From Nephrocerus scutellatus (Eukaryota > Arthropoda > Insecta > Diptera > Pipunculidae), in the NCBI GenBank assembly GCA_947095585.1, contig OX352762.1, positions 27,380,669 to 27,444,668 on the forward strand: a stretch of 64,000 bases of DNA, written 5' to 3'. Position numbers and translations under genes: made by a program. The notes below the pieces were generated by a model. It was not told the DNA's origin and made no database searches. It was given only the letters and a program-made list of their open reading frames with translations. How positions within the stretch are numbered: position 1 is the stretch's first letter; the number at the start of each line of letters is the position of its first letter. Shown one piece after another: positions 22,429 to 33,972 of the stretch.

Positions 22429-23099
22429 TCTATATATATAAAATTGAAATGCTGTTCGTTGGTAACCGCATCACTTGAGAACAGCTAGACCGATTTGGCT
22501 CATCTTTATTTTAAAATGTTCGTCATAGTCTGAATAAGGTTTATGCGAAATTATTAGAAAAGTTTCCCGGAAAACTAGAAAAATCGGGAAAAACTGAAAG
22601 TGCGTCTTTCCATAGGATTTTTGTATGAACTCGCGACAATAACTTACGATTCTAACGATGGATTTGTTCGTTATGGTCCTGGAAAAAAGACGATTACAAA
22701 GGAAAGTGAACAGATTTGGACAAACAGCAAAAATCACAATTATTAATACACTCTCGATCATAACTGATCTTACTTACTGATTTTACTTTTGTTTTGTTTG
22801 TTATGCTTCCGGAGAAATTTTTACCAAAAGAAAGTTCGGGAAAATTACAAAAGAGAGTAGGAAAATTTTGAAAAAATAAATTGGATATTTTTTGATGAAA
22901 TAACTCAATTTAATGTTTTTGGTAAAATAAAAAATCTGGAAAAAAGCATTCCAGCCTGAATTAAAATAAAATTAAATTTGTTTTTACTTTTGTGTTGGTT
23001 CTCGATCTGTCCAACAAAAGTCGTTATTTGATTTCTATTTTAATAAATTTTAATAAATGGCGCTATGTGCGCAAATGTCGTTTGGCAGCATATCAATTT

Positions 23100-23330
23100 C
23101 TACGGTCAACGCTATGATTCCGACCGACATGCCATTAGACATTAAGCACTTGAAGTTTAGGGTAGGGTTTGCATTCGCAATTACAATAAACAAATCACAA
23201 GGGCAGTAATTGAGGGTTTGCGGCATTAACTTTGAAAATACATGCTTCTCGCATGGTCAATTGTATGTCTCCTGCTCCAGTGTCGGAAAACCATCAGCTT
23301 TGTTTGTTTACGCGCCAGACAAGAAAACAA
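23100..23330 (+). pseudogene. Helitron helicase C-terminal motifs
   Basis: The frame reads 'TVNAMIPTDMPLDIKHLKF', 'RVGFAFAITINKSQGQ', a stop, then 'LRVCGINFENTCFSHGQLYV' and 'SCSSVGKPSALFVYAPD'. These are motifs V and VI of the Pif1-type helicase in RepHel proteins: 'TINKSQGQ' is motif V, and 'QLYVACSR' is the expected form of motif VI, whose Arg is changed to Ser here. A stop at the Q/L junction and the absence of upstream Rep and helicase motifs show that it is dead. Confidence 0.93.
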
Positions 23331-23439
23331 ATAAAAACCAGTGCGCGTACCATAAGACCCCAAGAGACCCTCAAAAGACCTCCAAAACACCCTAATAAGA
23401 CCCCCAAAAGACCACCAAAAATGATACCTCTGGGCGTAC

Positions 23440-23735
23440 TGGTCTACGCCATCCTTCCAGCGTAGGCTTGGCCGTCTTCGCTGTCTGATTCCATAAATCC
23501 TACAAAGACACTAGCTCCAACTCCAGGTTCCATCTTTGATCCATATGTGAACCAGACCAGACCTCTTGCGTCCAGTGCTGAAACAGTTTGCACGGTCCAA
23601 TAGATCTACCTCAAATAACCAAAACAGTATCGCCTTACCATGATGTCGGGGATAGTGCAAAACATGTCCCTTTCAAAATTTGATTCAAGAATTTTCTGGT
23701 GTCACAACACATGGTCACCTGGTTCTGAGTCATTA
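23440..23735 (-). pseudogene. LINE RNase H fragment inside the Helitron
   Basis: On the minus strand the DNA matches the RNase H region at 46717-46950: 'ggttatttgaggtagatct', then codons for 'LDRAN', 'ALDARGLVWFTYGSKMEPGV' and 'GASVF'. The 'GSK' block is the start of the RNase H domain. Only about 95 codons remain, with frame breaks. It is either a later insertion or sequence captured by the Helitron. Confidence 0.8.
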
Positions 23736-23789
23736 TTTTAGTTTGTTAATTGGAATCAGAATTTCTTAAAAATAACAATAAATACACAA

Positions 23790-24015
23790 AAAACAAGTAA
23801 ATGTAAAAAAACTTCGTTTTTCGGGTACAAACTTTTATGTGTACATCGACACACGCCACACGAGTCACACACGTCGCACGCGCAAAACATTTCAGCTCTA
23901 TAGAAGTGTAAAAATTGGTTAAAAGAGGATCTAAAAAAAAGTCGAAAAACACACGACTTTTCCACGTATCAGCGGGATTTCGTAAATGGCTTGACAAGGA
24001 CTTCGAAGTCCTTCG
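23790..24015 (+). repeat. Family C fragment inside the Helitron
   Basis: Matches the family C boundary 'gtttttcgggtacaaacttt', 'acatcgacacacgccacac', the block 'cacacgtcgcacgcgc' and 'tttcagctctata'. It closes near 'ggcttgacaagg'. The uninterrupted 'ttttatgtgtacatcgaca' equals the empty site of the 35048 insertion. Confidence 0.75.
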
Positions 24016-25083
24016 AAGAAAGTTAAAAGAAAGTCTTTAAAAATTGTTTGTTATTTAGAATTTACAACTACTACATTGGTGATTTTATGACCAAATCGGA
24101 AATCAATAAATATTTTCTAGAATTTATTTTAAATTTCTTTGGCTTATTATTAATAATTTTTAATTCATTGAATGTCGTGAAAAAGTTGATCTAAAATTGT
24201 CACCATTTCCAAATATGTAAAGTAATAAACCTCAATACCAAACGAGCGTATAAAATTAGCATCAAAATATGGATCCTTCAGTTAGCTACTAATAGCACAT
24301 TTATAATATCAATCTGAGAATAGTTGGAATGTCGTCATGTCGATTATTAGGTATGTGCACATGCAAAAATAATAAAGCTTGAAATATTTTATTCATTCGG
24401 TTGTATCAATATCAACGTAAATGTGTAATATCAATACGTCAGGAGGCTTACACACGAATAAATAATGTGCCGTGCAATAATTACAGCTGTTCTGTTTTGA
24501 AAGTAAATGCTAACGAAAAATTTATCACCACGAGTAATCGATAAGAATACGTGGAACTTAGCTGTTTTGCGATTAGTATTGCCAAACCTTGGATACTTGA
24601 TTTTAGCTTTTAACCGGCATTCATTGTTTTTTTTTCGTTGTTACTGTAAAATAGAATTTATTAGTGTCAAATTTTAAAAACGCGCAATGCCGTTTTTTAT
24701 GAAATTTTCAATATATATTATTGGCAGGTGGTGGAAGGTTATAGGCTATAGTACACCCCTTCCATCTCCCAGAGGGGTGAGAAAGGTAAAGTGTTAATGT
24801 CAGCCACATTTACACACCGATTTTCATGAAATTTTTAACATATATTATTGGCAGGTGGGGGAAGGATATAGGATTCATCTTCACCCTCACTGAGGGAGAA
24901 ATGTAAAATGGTAATTTCAGCCACATTTACAACCCGATTTTTATGAAATGTTACATTGGCAGGTGGGGGGAGGTAAAATGCTTCAGTAAACCACCCACCG
25001 CGCGGTGGTAACAGAAAGGGGGGGTTCAAGTGTGCGGGTAGCGAAGCGACCAGAATCAGCTAGTTATAAATAAAAATTAAAGT

Positions 25084-25345
25084 TGTGTTTGTATTTTATT
25101 TATAGAAATGCACATTTACCAATCGATTTTTATGAAATTTTCAATGTATATTATTGGCAGGCGGAGGAAGGTTATAGGCTATATAGTACACCCACTTCCC
25201 CTACCCCTTATGAAAAATGTTAACTTCAGGTACATTACAAAACAAATTTTTATGAAATTTTCAATGTATATTATTGGCAACTGGAAGAGGACAGCGGGGA
25301 TTCATTTGTGCGTGTAACGAAGCTCCCAGGACAGTTAGTAACATA
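25084..25345 (+). mobile_element. Second Helitron 3' tail fragment
   Basis: It repeats the tail unit of the adjacent Helitron ('tttttatgaaattttcaatg' and 'tattattggcaggcggagg') twice and ends in 'gtgcgtgtaacgaagctccc' and 'aggacagttag', a decayed version of the hairpin plus CTAG terminus. No 5' end was found, so it is a truncated neighbour copy. Confidence 0.7.
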
Positions 25346-25718
25346 CAAAAACGAAACGTATGTGTATGTGTGTTCGCTATTAACTAGAACACCGTAAATC
25401 CAATAAAACTGAATCAGGTTTTAATCATATTTTGAATGTGGTCAGACACTTGGATCAACAGGTCCTATACATATTGTTTCATGTTTGATGATTGATTCAT
25501 GTTTAGTGACTGATCTAGGTATTTTAAAAAAACGCCCTAAACCATTTACCGAAATCAAGAGATTCATGAATTAATAGCGCAAGAAACGATGCAAAAAGCT
25601 TGAAGAAAAAAATATTTTTTTTTAAATACCAACCATTTCAGTGTTTAAATTTCACCTCGTCAGGTAAATCACTTATGGTTACCAAAGTTGCACAGGAAAT
25701 GTTATGTATCAAAATAAA
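25346..25718. other. No gene recognised
   Basis: AT-rich DNA between a Helitron tail and a family A copy; nothing recognisable is seen. Confidence 0.4.
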
Positions 25719-26510
25719 ACAACCCATAAAAATTAAAAGTTTTCGTGTAAATTCTCTAATCGGGAATACACAATGTGCAAAGTTTGAATAAAATCGGGTA
25801 AATTTTTTGAAAAAAATTGTGTGGGAGTCGCCTATCTCGATCACTCCTAAATTTTTACAAAAAGTGTTTCCATAAGAGTTACACATGTGTATAAAATTTG
25901 AAGAAAATTGGGCCCTGGTCCTCTTCCCAATTTTTACAAAAAGCGTTGTCCATAGGACATGTGTGTATAGAAGAAGAAGAAAATCAGATAAATTTTTTAA
26001 AAATATGTATGGTTACTTGCGACACCGGGGCCCTATCACTCCAAAAATTTTACAAAAAGTGTTGTTAATCGAGTATATATACAATTTGGAGAAAATCTGG
26101 TAAATTTTCCAGTGGACAACACTTTTTGTGAAATTTGGAAGTGATTGGGCCCCGGGGTCGGGGGGACACCAATACAAATTTTATAAAAATAAAAACAACC
26201 AATAGTAATACACATGTGTTTCAAATTTGAAGAAATTATATGGCCACCTGTCGGGCCTCATGGCCCCGATCACCACAAATATTTTACAAACAGTTTTGTA
26301 CAACATGTTTTATTACATGTATAAAAAATCTGGTCAATTTTGTAATTTATTGGTATGGGAGCCCACCGACCCGAGGCCCGAGGCCTGAGGGGCACCGAAT
26401 TTTAACAAAAAGGGTTGTCATGGGAAATACACATGTGTGCAAAGTTTGAATAAAATCGGGATTTAGGAAGTCGCCAGCCAGCCAGCAAGACACGGCACCA
26501 CGGATTTAAA
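25719..26510 (-). repeat. Family A repeat, five to six array units
   Basis: It starts 'caacccataaaaattaaaag' and 'gtaaattctctaatcggg' and runs through units with 'ttacaaaaagtgtt' at about 25855, 25935, 26050, a reversed unit around 26110-26170, and 26280. It reaches 'cgccagccagccagcaagac' at about 26472. The unit at 26110-26200 is in the opposite direction, showing internal rearrangement. The terminal 'agttaatatagag' is degraded. Confidence 0.8.
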
Positions 26511-27237
26511 AATTAAAATTGTTCATGTTAACTCTACAAAAACCAAAAGTATACTGAATTCCACTATAAATGCTGAGAAATAAAAACACATTCGAAGCAC
26601 TACAACCCAACAACAAACCCCCCAATCGTAAAGCAAGCAGCTCTGCTCACAGCGCACCACGCACACAGTCAAGATGGGACCATAAAAACACCTTTGCTGA
26701 TATTTTTCTGCGATTCGAAATTCAAATCTGCTGCTCAGTACTCTAACGCACTAAACATTGAACAACGGCGCCAACAGCTGGTCTATACGACTTAGTTTAA
26801 AAAACTCCAACCTCCTAGAGCCGGGTTTGAAAGGAAAGTCTTGTAGAGTTATTGAAGCTTAAACGTGATGAGGAAGGAGGAAGGACGATTTCCGAGACTG
26901 AAATAAAGAGAACTGCTTCTAATAATTTGAGACATCGAGACAAGCTCAACAGGTTTCATTGGGTATGAAATCTGACCACACAGTTCCATGCTGTAAAAAT
27001 TATTAGACATGGCAGCATAACAGTCCAAGCCTTTATGAATGCCATACTAAATAACAGCGGCTTTAAAACGCTGAGTGATATTTTGCGTGAGCGGACCCCG
27101 TCTGTGTAGCTCTTCTTAATGGTAACAATAAAAGTGCAGTTTTTGCCAACACTTTGAATTACCAACAATAGTCAGAATATGAATTTAAAAAGTTTATTCG
27201 CTATTGAAAAAAATATAACAAGACTTAAGACAGCGTA
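26511..27237. other. No gene recognised; fragment of family A core
   Basis: Around 26575-26700 there is a degraded match to the family A core ('gcgcaccacgcacacagtca'). From 26840 to 27180 no repeat or gene is recognised. Confidence 0.4.
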
Positions 27238-27447
27238 AAAGGAAGTATAGTAATCATTAAAATTTTCGAACTCGGGATTTTTGCAGATTTACCCATTACC
27301 GTATCTCTTGAGTCTGAAAAAGCATAAATAAAAAAATCTCTGTCTGTCTGTATGCGTACCCTTTACAGCCCAGACGGCTGAACTTATCGGAATGAAAATT
27401 TCTATTTAAGCTTTTTACATAAATTGTGAGGAGCCAGATGATTTCCA
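27238..27447 (+). repeat. Family B repeat, left part (interrupted by a LINE)
   Basis: It starts 'aaaggaagtatagtaatcat', then 'ttttgcagatttacccatta', a 'ctctgtctgtctgt' microsatellite, 'cagcccagacggctgaac' and 'gtgaggagccagatgattt'. It stops at 27447 where a LINE is inserted, and resumes at 28658 with no base lost apart from the target duplication. The GTCY-type microsatellite position resembles that of DINE/INE-like elements. Confidence 0.85.
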
Positions 27448-28647
27448 TCTACACATCTGGAAGATACACTCGATGCCAAACAAGCAGGTTTCCGCACTGG
27501 ATCCTCCTGTGTAGACCACATCAACACCTTGCCGATCATTATTGAACAGTGCGTTGAATTCCGGTCACCACTGCACCTGCTGTTCATCGATTTTGAGAAG
27601 GCGTTTGACAGTGTCAACAGACAGTTTATCTGGCTCGCCTTGCGCAGGAGAGGTATACCCGATAAACTAATAGCTATTATTTAAGCAACCTAAATGTCAT
27701 GTGCTGCATAGAGGAAAGCTGTCAGAGGAATTCGAGATCCTAAGTGGGGTACGACAAGGTTGCATTCTATCGCCGAAATTTTTTTTGTTGATGATTAGCG
27801 ATATGCTTCGCGCAGCTTTATCTACTGGAAATGGAGGAATTCGTTGGACTCTTACATCTCAAGGCAGACATCTGGACTACGCTGACGACGTTTGTTTGCT
27901 GTCACACAGGATTATGAAGCTGCACCAAATAAGAACAAATGTGGAAAGGAAGGCAAATGTTGCGGGTTTAAAGATCAATACTGCCAAAACCAAAGTCATC
28001 AACCTCGGCACTAACTCAGTAGCTTAAGTTAACATTGCTGGACAACCGGTAGAGAGAGTTTCCAATAGCTTGGGAGTATTGTCTCGACCGAAAATGGAAC
28101 CGAACAGGACATTGTCAACCGAATGGGCAAAGCCAAATCAGTGTTTGGAATGATGTCCATGATATGGCGAAACAATGCGATCAGCTTAAACACCAAGCTG
28201 ATGTTGAATTTGTGCTATTGTATGGGTGCAGTACTACTATCACAAAAAGATTATAAGCGTTCGTAAATAGGTGCCTACGGAACACCTTAAGGGTTTTCTG
28301 GCCTAACCGTATCTCTAACGAACATATTTACGAGAGAACGTGTCAGGAACCAATTGGCACAACCATCCAACGACGGAAGTGGCAGTTGATTGGTCATACA
28401 CTCCGAAAAGGCGATGGCTCCATAGCAAACTATGCAATGCAATGTAATCCGTTATCTCAGGATGGTAGAGAAACGGGTCGTCCGAGAAATACATGGCGCA
28501 GAACAGTTGAGGAGGAGTCACGGCAATTGGGGAAGAGTTTGAGAGAGCTGAAGCTCATTGCCATAAACGTCACGCGATGGCGCGTAGGTATAGTAGAGGC
28601 CCTAGGACCCACAAGGGGATATATGACATAAAGAAAGAAAAAGAAAT
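27448..28647 (+). pseudogene. 5'-truncated LINE with RT, 10-bp TSD
   Basis: The frame begins inside the RT: 'KQAGFRTGSSCVDHINT', motif A 'LLFIDFEKAFDSVNRQF', a break near 27680, 'GVRQGCILSPKFFLLMI', motif C 'LDYADDVCLLSH', 'VAGLKINTAKTKVINLGTNS'. After several frameshifts the C-terminus follows: 'FVNRCLRN', 'RKWQLIGHTLRKGDGSIANY', 'GRETGRPRNTWRRTV', 'RWRVGIVEALGPTRGY'. A short AAAG-rich tail ends it. The target duplication 'atgatttcca' is at 27438-27447 and 28648-28657. Clade is uncertain (CR1/RTE-like group). The catalytic YADD survives but the frame is broken, so it is inactive. Confidence 0.9.
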
Positions 28648-28657
28648 ATGATTTCCA

Positions 28658-28990
28658 CGGAAATCTGAGAGCCGGAAAAGACAGTTTACTTAGACAGTTT
28701 TTTGAGTTTTTGCAAATAACTCAAAAAGTATAGCACTTAGTTAAGTGCAAAAGAAATTTAAACATAAAAACAAAAACAAAAAAGAATAAAAAATAAAAAA
28801 AGAATAAAAAATAAAAAAAAAATAAAAAATAAAAAATAAAAAAAAAAAAAAAAAAAACAAAAAAAAATAAAAAATAAAAAAAAAAACTATTTAATATACA
28901 TTTACTGAAGATTCAGACCCCGCCGTCCGTAAAAGAAAGTCGTGTTGTGCCCACACAACCTTAATTTTTTTCATTACATCTTAACTTAAA
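28658..28990 (+). repeat. Family B repeat, right part
   Basis: Continues from 27447: 'cggaaatctgagagccgg', 'ttgcaaataactcaaaaagt', 'tagttaagtgcaaaagaaat', a long A-rich (AAAAATAA-type) tract at 28770-28890, 'tttactgaagattcagaccc', and the end 'gtcgtgttgtgcccacac'. Confidence 0.85.
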
Positions 28991-30016
28991 GTCCTAATAA
29001 AACCTAAATAAACAAAATTATATGTTACTCAATGAACTTCCAAATTAACTACCACGCTTTATATTAACGTAATAGCAAAACATTTTGTTTTGTTCTGGCA
29101 ACTCTACTGCTCATCAAGAGAAAAAACCGTGAAACTCATAGCAGGGAATGCGAAATGCAATGAAAATAACCAAATCGAAATAACCTGGTGACATCATTTG
29201 AGCATCGATCGGAGCTGCTGGACCGTCGTACTAACTGTAAATGATGAAAGCGATTATAACAAACAGCAAAATTAAAACGCAAATATAATTTTCAAATAAT
29301 AAATCAACACAAATAAGAAGTACAGAGAGTGCTTGGGTGTGTATTTTTGTGTGACCTTTGTTGGGTTTTCTTCTTTGTTTTTATTGTCATAACAACAAAC
29401 ATAGAAGGAAAAGGGAAAAATATTAAACAAAAAATCCCTGCCTGTTTGCCACTACCACTGCTCCGCATCCATATCGAGTGACAAGAGTTTGTGACTTGTG
29501 GTTTTCTCCTTGTGGTCCAACGAACTAAAAATCACATCGACTCACCTTAGTTTACATCACACAGAGACGTTACGTGACCTTTCTTATTTATGTTTTACAA
29601 TAAACAAAAATAGACAACAAAAACTTGAGCTTTTTTGCTGGAAACTTATGGGGTTAGAAGTTTTTTAAACTTGGCTGTTTTGGTTTTCTAATATACAAGT
29701 ATACTCGACCACTCGTAATACACTTATATACATAATTGCAATTTTCTGAAAACTTTCACTCCTTCACAACCTCTTAAAGTGGGTCAATAGCATTTGACAC
29801 TAATATTATTCGACCTCAAAATATCAATATCAACTTTATTTGTTGGAATTTTAGGAGCAAATATTTCCACTTTAATTCAATTATTTACTAACCAAAAAGT
29901 CTTAAGTATATTATCTATTAGAAATAAATAAGTAACTTAATGTCTATATAAGAATTAATCCGGTTTTGACCGGGTTAATACTAAAGTTGTATAAGACTTA
30001 CATACATTACTTTATA
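28991..30016. other. No gene recognised
   Basis: No repeat of the named families and no coding signal is seen. The segment looks like low-copy host DNA. Confidence 0.4.
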
Positions 30017-30100
30017 TTAAAAGGAAGTATAGTAATCATGAAAATTTTCGATCTCGGGATTTTTGCAGATTTACCCATTTCCGTATCTCCCGTATTTATT
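30017..30100 (+). repeat. Family B 5' end fragment
   Basis: The first 75 bp match 27238-27312 almost exactly ('aaaggaagtatagtaatcat', 'cgggatttttgcagattta', 'cccatttccgtatctc'). It is truncated after that. Confidence 0.8.
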
Positions 30101-30199
30101 GCAACCAACGAAGCAATACAATCAATTAACTATTAAAGTTTTTTTTTAAAATCAAGTGTGGTCTGCCCCACGAATTTCGTAAGACACATAAAACAAGGG

Positions 30200-30790
30200 A
30201 ATTACTAAATAGAGCGCTACCACCAATTATTGTCTTTTGTTTTGATTCAATCCTGTGACATGAATCTGTTCAACAGATTAACTTTTGAAGAAAAAATTGT
30301 TTTCTTTCGGGGGAAATGTCTAAGAGTGTGTACGAGTATGTATAGAAGCGAACATTGCGATTATAGACGTTATGTGTCGAATAAAAGACTCTTGGACGCT
30401 TCCGGAGTATCCAGAATCGCTAATGTTATTCTAGATCTTACTAGGAACCATTTTTCTAGGTCATCCTCTGTCGCAAATGACTTTATTTCGGGTGCTTTTT
30501 ACCGTAATCCTTAGTACTTCGAGAGAGCACTGGAGAATGGATTGAAATCTCCAAATATTATTTCTATCCCCATTGACCAATATGGTATGCCGGTTTCTTT
30601 GTCATTTGCCCTCTAGCAACATTTTATATAACAGGTTAGCCTGACAAGTCCAATGCGACAAGCTACAGAAATGTCTCAGGTGGTATGAATGCACTCTCCA
30701 ATGTATTTCTAAAGTTACCCTTATATCCTTATTATTAAAGTGATTTTCAATAAAGGTTGACAAGCGAAATGGTTAGTAAGAAGATTAAAA
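30200..30790 (+). repeat. Unclassified dispersed repeat with a 95-codon open frame
   Basis: The open frame 30230-30514 encodes 'NRLTFEEKIVFFRGKCLRVC', 'DYRRYVSNKRLLDASGVSRI' and 'LDLTRNHFSRSSS'. No known domain is recognised. The sequence after it ('tctccaaatattatttct', 'ggtatgcc', 'catttta tataacagg', 'agaaatgtctcaggtg') recurs at 51390-51575, so this is the 3' part of a dispersed element, possibly a LINE. The reading frame of the two copies does not extend equally. Confidence 0.45.
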
Positions 30791-31694
30791 ATGACATTTT
30801 GAGTTCTTCGCAGTACCGAAGCCTCAAGGGGTTTTTGTTGGGCACATAATGTCTATAATCAGAATAAAATAACTTCGCACTTTGAATACCTAGTCTTAGC
30901 CGTGTGCATATTGTACAAAATTATTAGCATCAGCAAGGGACCCATCCACATCACGAACTTCCACATTTTATTTAAAACTAGGTTAGCGGGCCTTGACCCT
31001 TGACAAAAATGTCCAATACTTTCCTAAGTATGACATTTGGTGTTTTCTTTAAACACTCAAAAGGTTACTATACAAAAATTGAGGATAACATGAGTTTCCG
31101 AAATAAAAATTGAAGTTTCAGACCTCTCTACCAAAATATGACAGAAAAGTGACAGACTGCAACATTATAGTAGGCGTCTTAATATAAATTCTATGGCACC
31201 AGGGTGTCACAAACTCCTTCCAAAATATGACCATAGTTTTCGGCGGACGATGTGATGAATAGTGATGGTAAGAAACCCCCAGCCTATAGGGGGTGCGAAG
31301 TGTATGGGATGACATGTAAAAATAATCTACAACGACCGATATTAATTTCAAAACGATTTACATTATTTACAATTTTAAAAACAATTACCAGGTACCGTAT
31401 GGGTACCAAACAATTTTTCTAAAAACTATTGATCTAATTACACTTAGTTTTCATGAGCAAATTTGATTTCAAAACTATTTGTCTTAAAACAATTTGCCCA
31501 AAAGGAAATGAACGTCTAAAAGGACAATTGATCTAGCATACTCGTATCTTCCAGAATATGTTGCGTTGAAAATTCGCTGCAGAAATAAAGGCAGGCAAAT
31601 ATTGATTTGAAAATTGCTTGTGGCACTCAGTGTCAAACAAGGCTTAAGGGGTTTAACTGTGCGTATATGCATTTCGTAAATTAAAAAAAAAAAA
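30791..31694. other. No gene recognised
   Basis: AT-rich DNA without recognisable gene or named repeat. Confidence 0.4.
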
Positions 31695-31762
31695 ACAACC
31701 CATAAAAATTTTCATGTAAATTCTCTAAAAAGTGATACATATGTATGCACAGTTTGAATCTT
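31695..31762 (-). repeat. Family A end fragment
   Basis: A 65-bp end: 'caacccataaaaattttcat', 'gtaaattctctaaaaag' and 'gtgcacagtttgaat'. It is followed directly by a LINE 3' end. Confidence 0.75.
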
Positions 31763-32179
31763 ATAATCTGCAGGCATTCAAATTAGCCGTTAACAACTTC
31801 CTGAAGGATAATGGATGAAGTATTCATAAGTTGTTTATTAATATAAAATATATATTTCAGTATTTTTTACATTACTTTTATAAACTGTTATAATTTCTTG
31901 GTCAAGGTTTTTTGTAGTTTTCCCTAAACATGATCCATTGATTAAAGCATTTGGACTCGCGTCGTTTTAGTTTCGTGTTCGTTTTTTCGCATTGCTTTTT
32001 CAATGAATCAGAGAGAATTCTGAGAAAATACATTGAAACCGGCTACAAACTTGAGGAATGTGATATATTGTAAATTTTGAATTTAAATAAAGGGCATAGC
32101 CCAACTTATTGCCGTGACGCAAGTCATTCAGGGAGTCCTCCCTTGGCAATAAGTCAATATAAAAAAAAAAAAAAAAAAA
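31763..32179 (+). mobile_element. LINE 3' end with poly(A), copy 1
   Basis: It opens with a short C-terminal coding relic ('LQAFKLAVNNFLKDNG' then stop), followed by a 3' UTR that ends 'aataaagggcatagcccaac...cctcccttggcaataagtc' and a poly(A) run at 32160-32179. The same UTR end is at 40440-40632. This looks like a 5'-truncated, polyadenylated LINE of jockey type. Confidence 0.65.
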
Positions 32180-33403
32180 CCCATAAAAATTAAAATTTTT
32201 CATCTAAATTCTCTAATCGCAGAAATTGATATGGGAGCCCCTCGATCCTGGGCCATTTTTTTTTTTATTGTAGGAGAAAATCATCGAAACAAACATTTGA
32301 CATCAGATGTTAAAATTGAAAAAGCTCAGATCATTTTATTCTGAGCACTTAGAGCACGCTCATACTCTGAGCAAATAAGAAACACGAGCATTTTTCTTGA
32401 GAACTCTTTGACTGCTCTGCACTAATTTATGAAAACGCCAAATGACAGAATAGTGTGAAAACTTGTTGTTCTATCTGTAAGTTGATATCGACAACAAAAA
32501 ACGACATCAATAAAAATACAATTCAATAAATAAGTAAGTTGAATTAAGCATTAAACATTTATGTCTCGTTTCATTTGCTGGGTTCATTTGTGCGTGAGCT
32601 AAGATTTCTCTCTATTTCCACCACCAAAACCAAGCAGCACAGCCGACTGCGCAGCACGCACCACACACAGTCATTAAAGTACGACGGTATCTGATGCCAC
32701 TATAAGATATATAAGATAGTAATTTTTAAGAAGTTTATATGAGCACACCCCTAGGCCCTCAGGGCTCTTTCACTGCAAAAAGTTTACAGAAAGTTTTGTC
32801 AATCGGAGATACACATGTGTTTAAGATATAAAGAAAATCAGTCTAACTTTTAAAAAAAATGTATGGGCACACCTTGCGCCTCAGGGTCCGTTCTTTCCAA
32901 AAATTTTACAAGCAGTTTTGTAGATCGGAGATACACGTGTTTAAAATGTGAAAAAATCGGGCTAATTTTTTAATCGCGCCTCAGGGACGAGGGTTCCCCA
33001 AATCCAATCCAAAAAAATTTACAAAAAGTTTTGTCCATCGGAGATACCCTTGTGTTTAAAATTTGAACAAAATCAGGCTAATTTTTAAGAAAATTATATG
33101 GGCACCCTTCGCTTCTCAGGGCTCGTTCACTCCAAAAATTTTACAAAAAGTTTTGCTCATTGGAGACAAACGTGTATATAAAATTTGAAGAAAATAGAGT
33201 TAATTTTTTAAAAAAATTGTATGGGGCCTCACGACCCCGGGCCCGGAGTCTCCAAAATATTTACAAAAAGTGTTGTGCATCAGAGATACACATTCACTAA
33301 AGTTTCAATGAAATCGGAATTTGGGAAATGGGTTAAAAATAAATCACAATATTCAACGAGAAACAAACAAACATGGGCACGCGAAGTTAATATGGAGAAT
33401 TTA
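32180..33403 (-). repeat. Complete family A element with core, inverted relative to 17364
   Basis: It starts 'cccataaaaattaaaattt' with 'ctaaattctctaatcgcag', then the core (32205-32710), which matches 17717-18240 in inverse orientation. An array of about five units follows ('agatacacatgtgtttaag', 'atatgggcac', 'ttacaaaaagttttg'). The end is 'cacgcgaagttaatatggag' plus 'aatttaa'; the microsatellite there is degraded. Core sequences of the two copies are very similar by eye. Confidence 0.85.
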
Positions 33404-33599
33404 ATAATAATTTTTAAAATAATTTTTATTCATTACCTTACATTCATTACCTACAAATCCATGGTACAACGTTTGTGCTTTTGGTCAACAAGATCAAATC
33501 AAACAAATTAAAAGTTTCTTAAATAAATATGAAGAAAAACAAATGGTAAGAAACAGAAAATAAAAACAAAGAGATCAAGAATCCTAATTTTCTTCAATT

Positions 33600-33740
33600 T
33601 TCCTTAAAAAAAAGAGATCTTAGGTCAAACAACGTTTCTTTCGCTTAAAACACTACGGTCACCGCACGGGATGAAAATAGAGCCCTCCTCCAGTAAGACT
33701 TTTTTCTCATAATTAACTCGCGAATAATTTGTCACGAAAC
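33600..33740 (+). repeat. Fragment of the 35048-type TIR element
   Basis: Contains 'cactacggtcaccgcacgg' with 'gatgaaaatagagccctcc', matching the subterminal part of 18616-19371 ('acgctacgtacaccgcagg'). Its terminal repeat is missing. Confidence 0.6.
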
Positions 33741-33846
33741 CCTTTACGATTATATGTACTCGTATGTAAGCGTTATTGAGTAATCTTTGAAATTTCAATA
33801 TTCTTTCCTTGAAATTTTATTTTAGGTAAGACTAGAAAATCATGTT

Positions 33847-33972
33847 TATTTATATAATATTTATATAATATTTATATAATATTTATATAATATTTATATA
33901 ATATTTATATAATATTTATATAATATTTATATAATATTTATATAATATTTATATAATATTTATATAATATAT
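33847..33972. repeat. 11-bp minisatellite, about 11 copies
   Basis: Perfect or near-perfect head-to-tail copies of 'tttatataata' over 126 bp. The uniformity suggests recent expansion. Confidence 0.95.

Larger units (their letters stand above)
22429..25063 (+). mobile_element. Degenerate Helitron, 2.6 kb, both termini present
   Basis: The 5' terminus 'tctatatatataaaa' follows an A. The next segment, with 'gttcgttggtaaccgcatca' and 'ctagaccgatttggctcatc', is the usual start of insect Helitrons. The 3' terminus is 'aatcagctag' followed by T, preceded by the imperfect hairpin 'cgggtagcgaagcgacc' and, further up, the perfect palindrome 'ccaccgcgcggtgg'. A-TC...CTAG-T is the Helitron insertion signature. 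The helicase end is inside (23100-23330). It also contains a LINE RNase H fragment and a family C piece. The tail contains repeated copies of a 'tttatgaaatttt..atatta' plus 'ttggcaggtgg' unit. Rep and most of the helicase are missing. Confidence 0.9.

Noticed and set aside
26840..27180. Possible Tc1-like transposase
   Set aside because: A weak 'RHG' and 'FMNAIL' resemblance could be read, but no catalytic block or HTH could be lined up.
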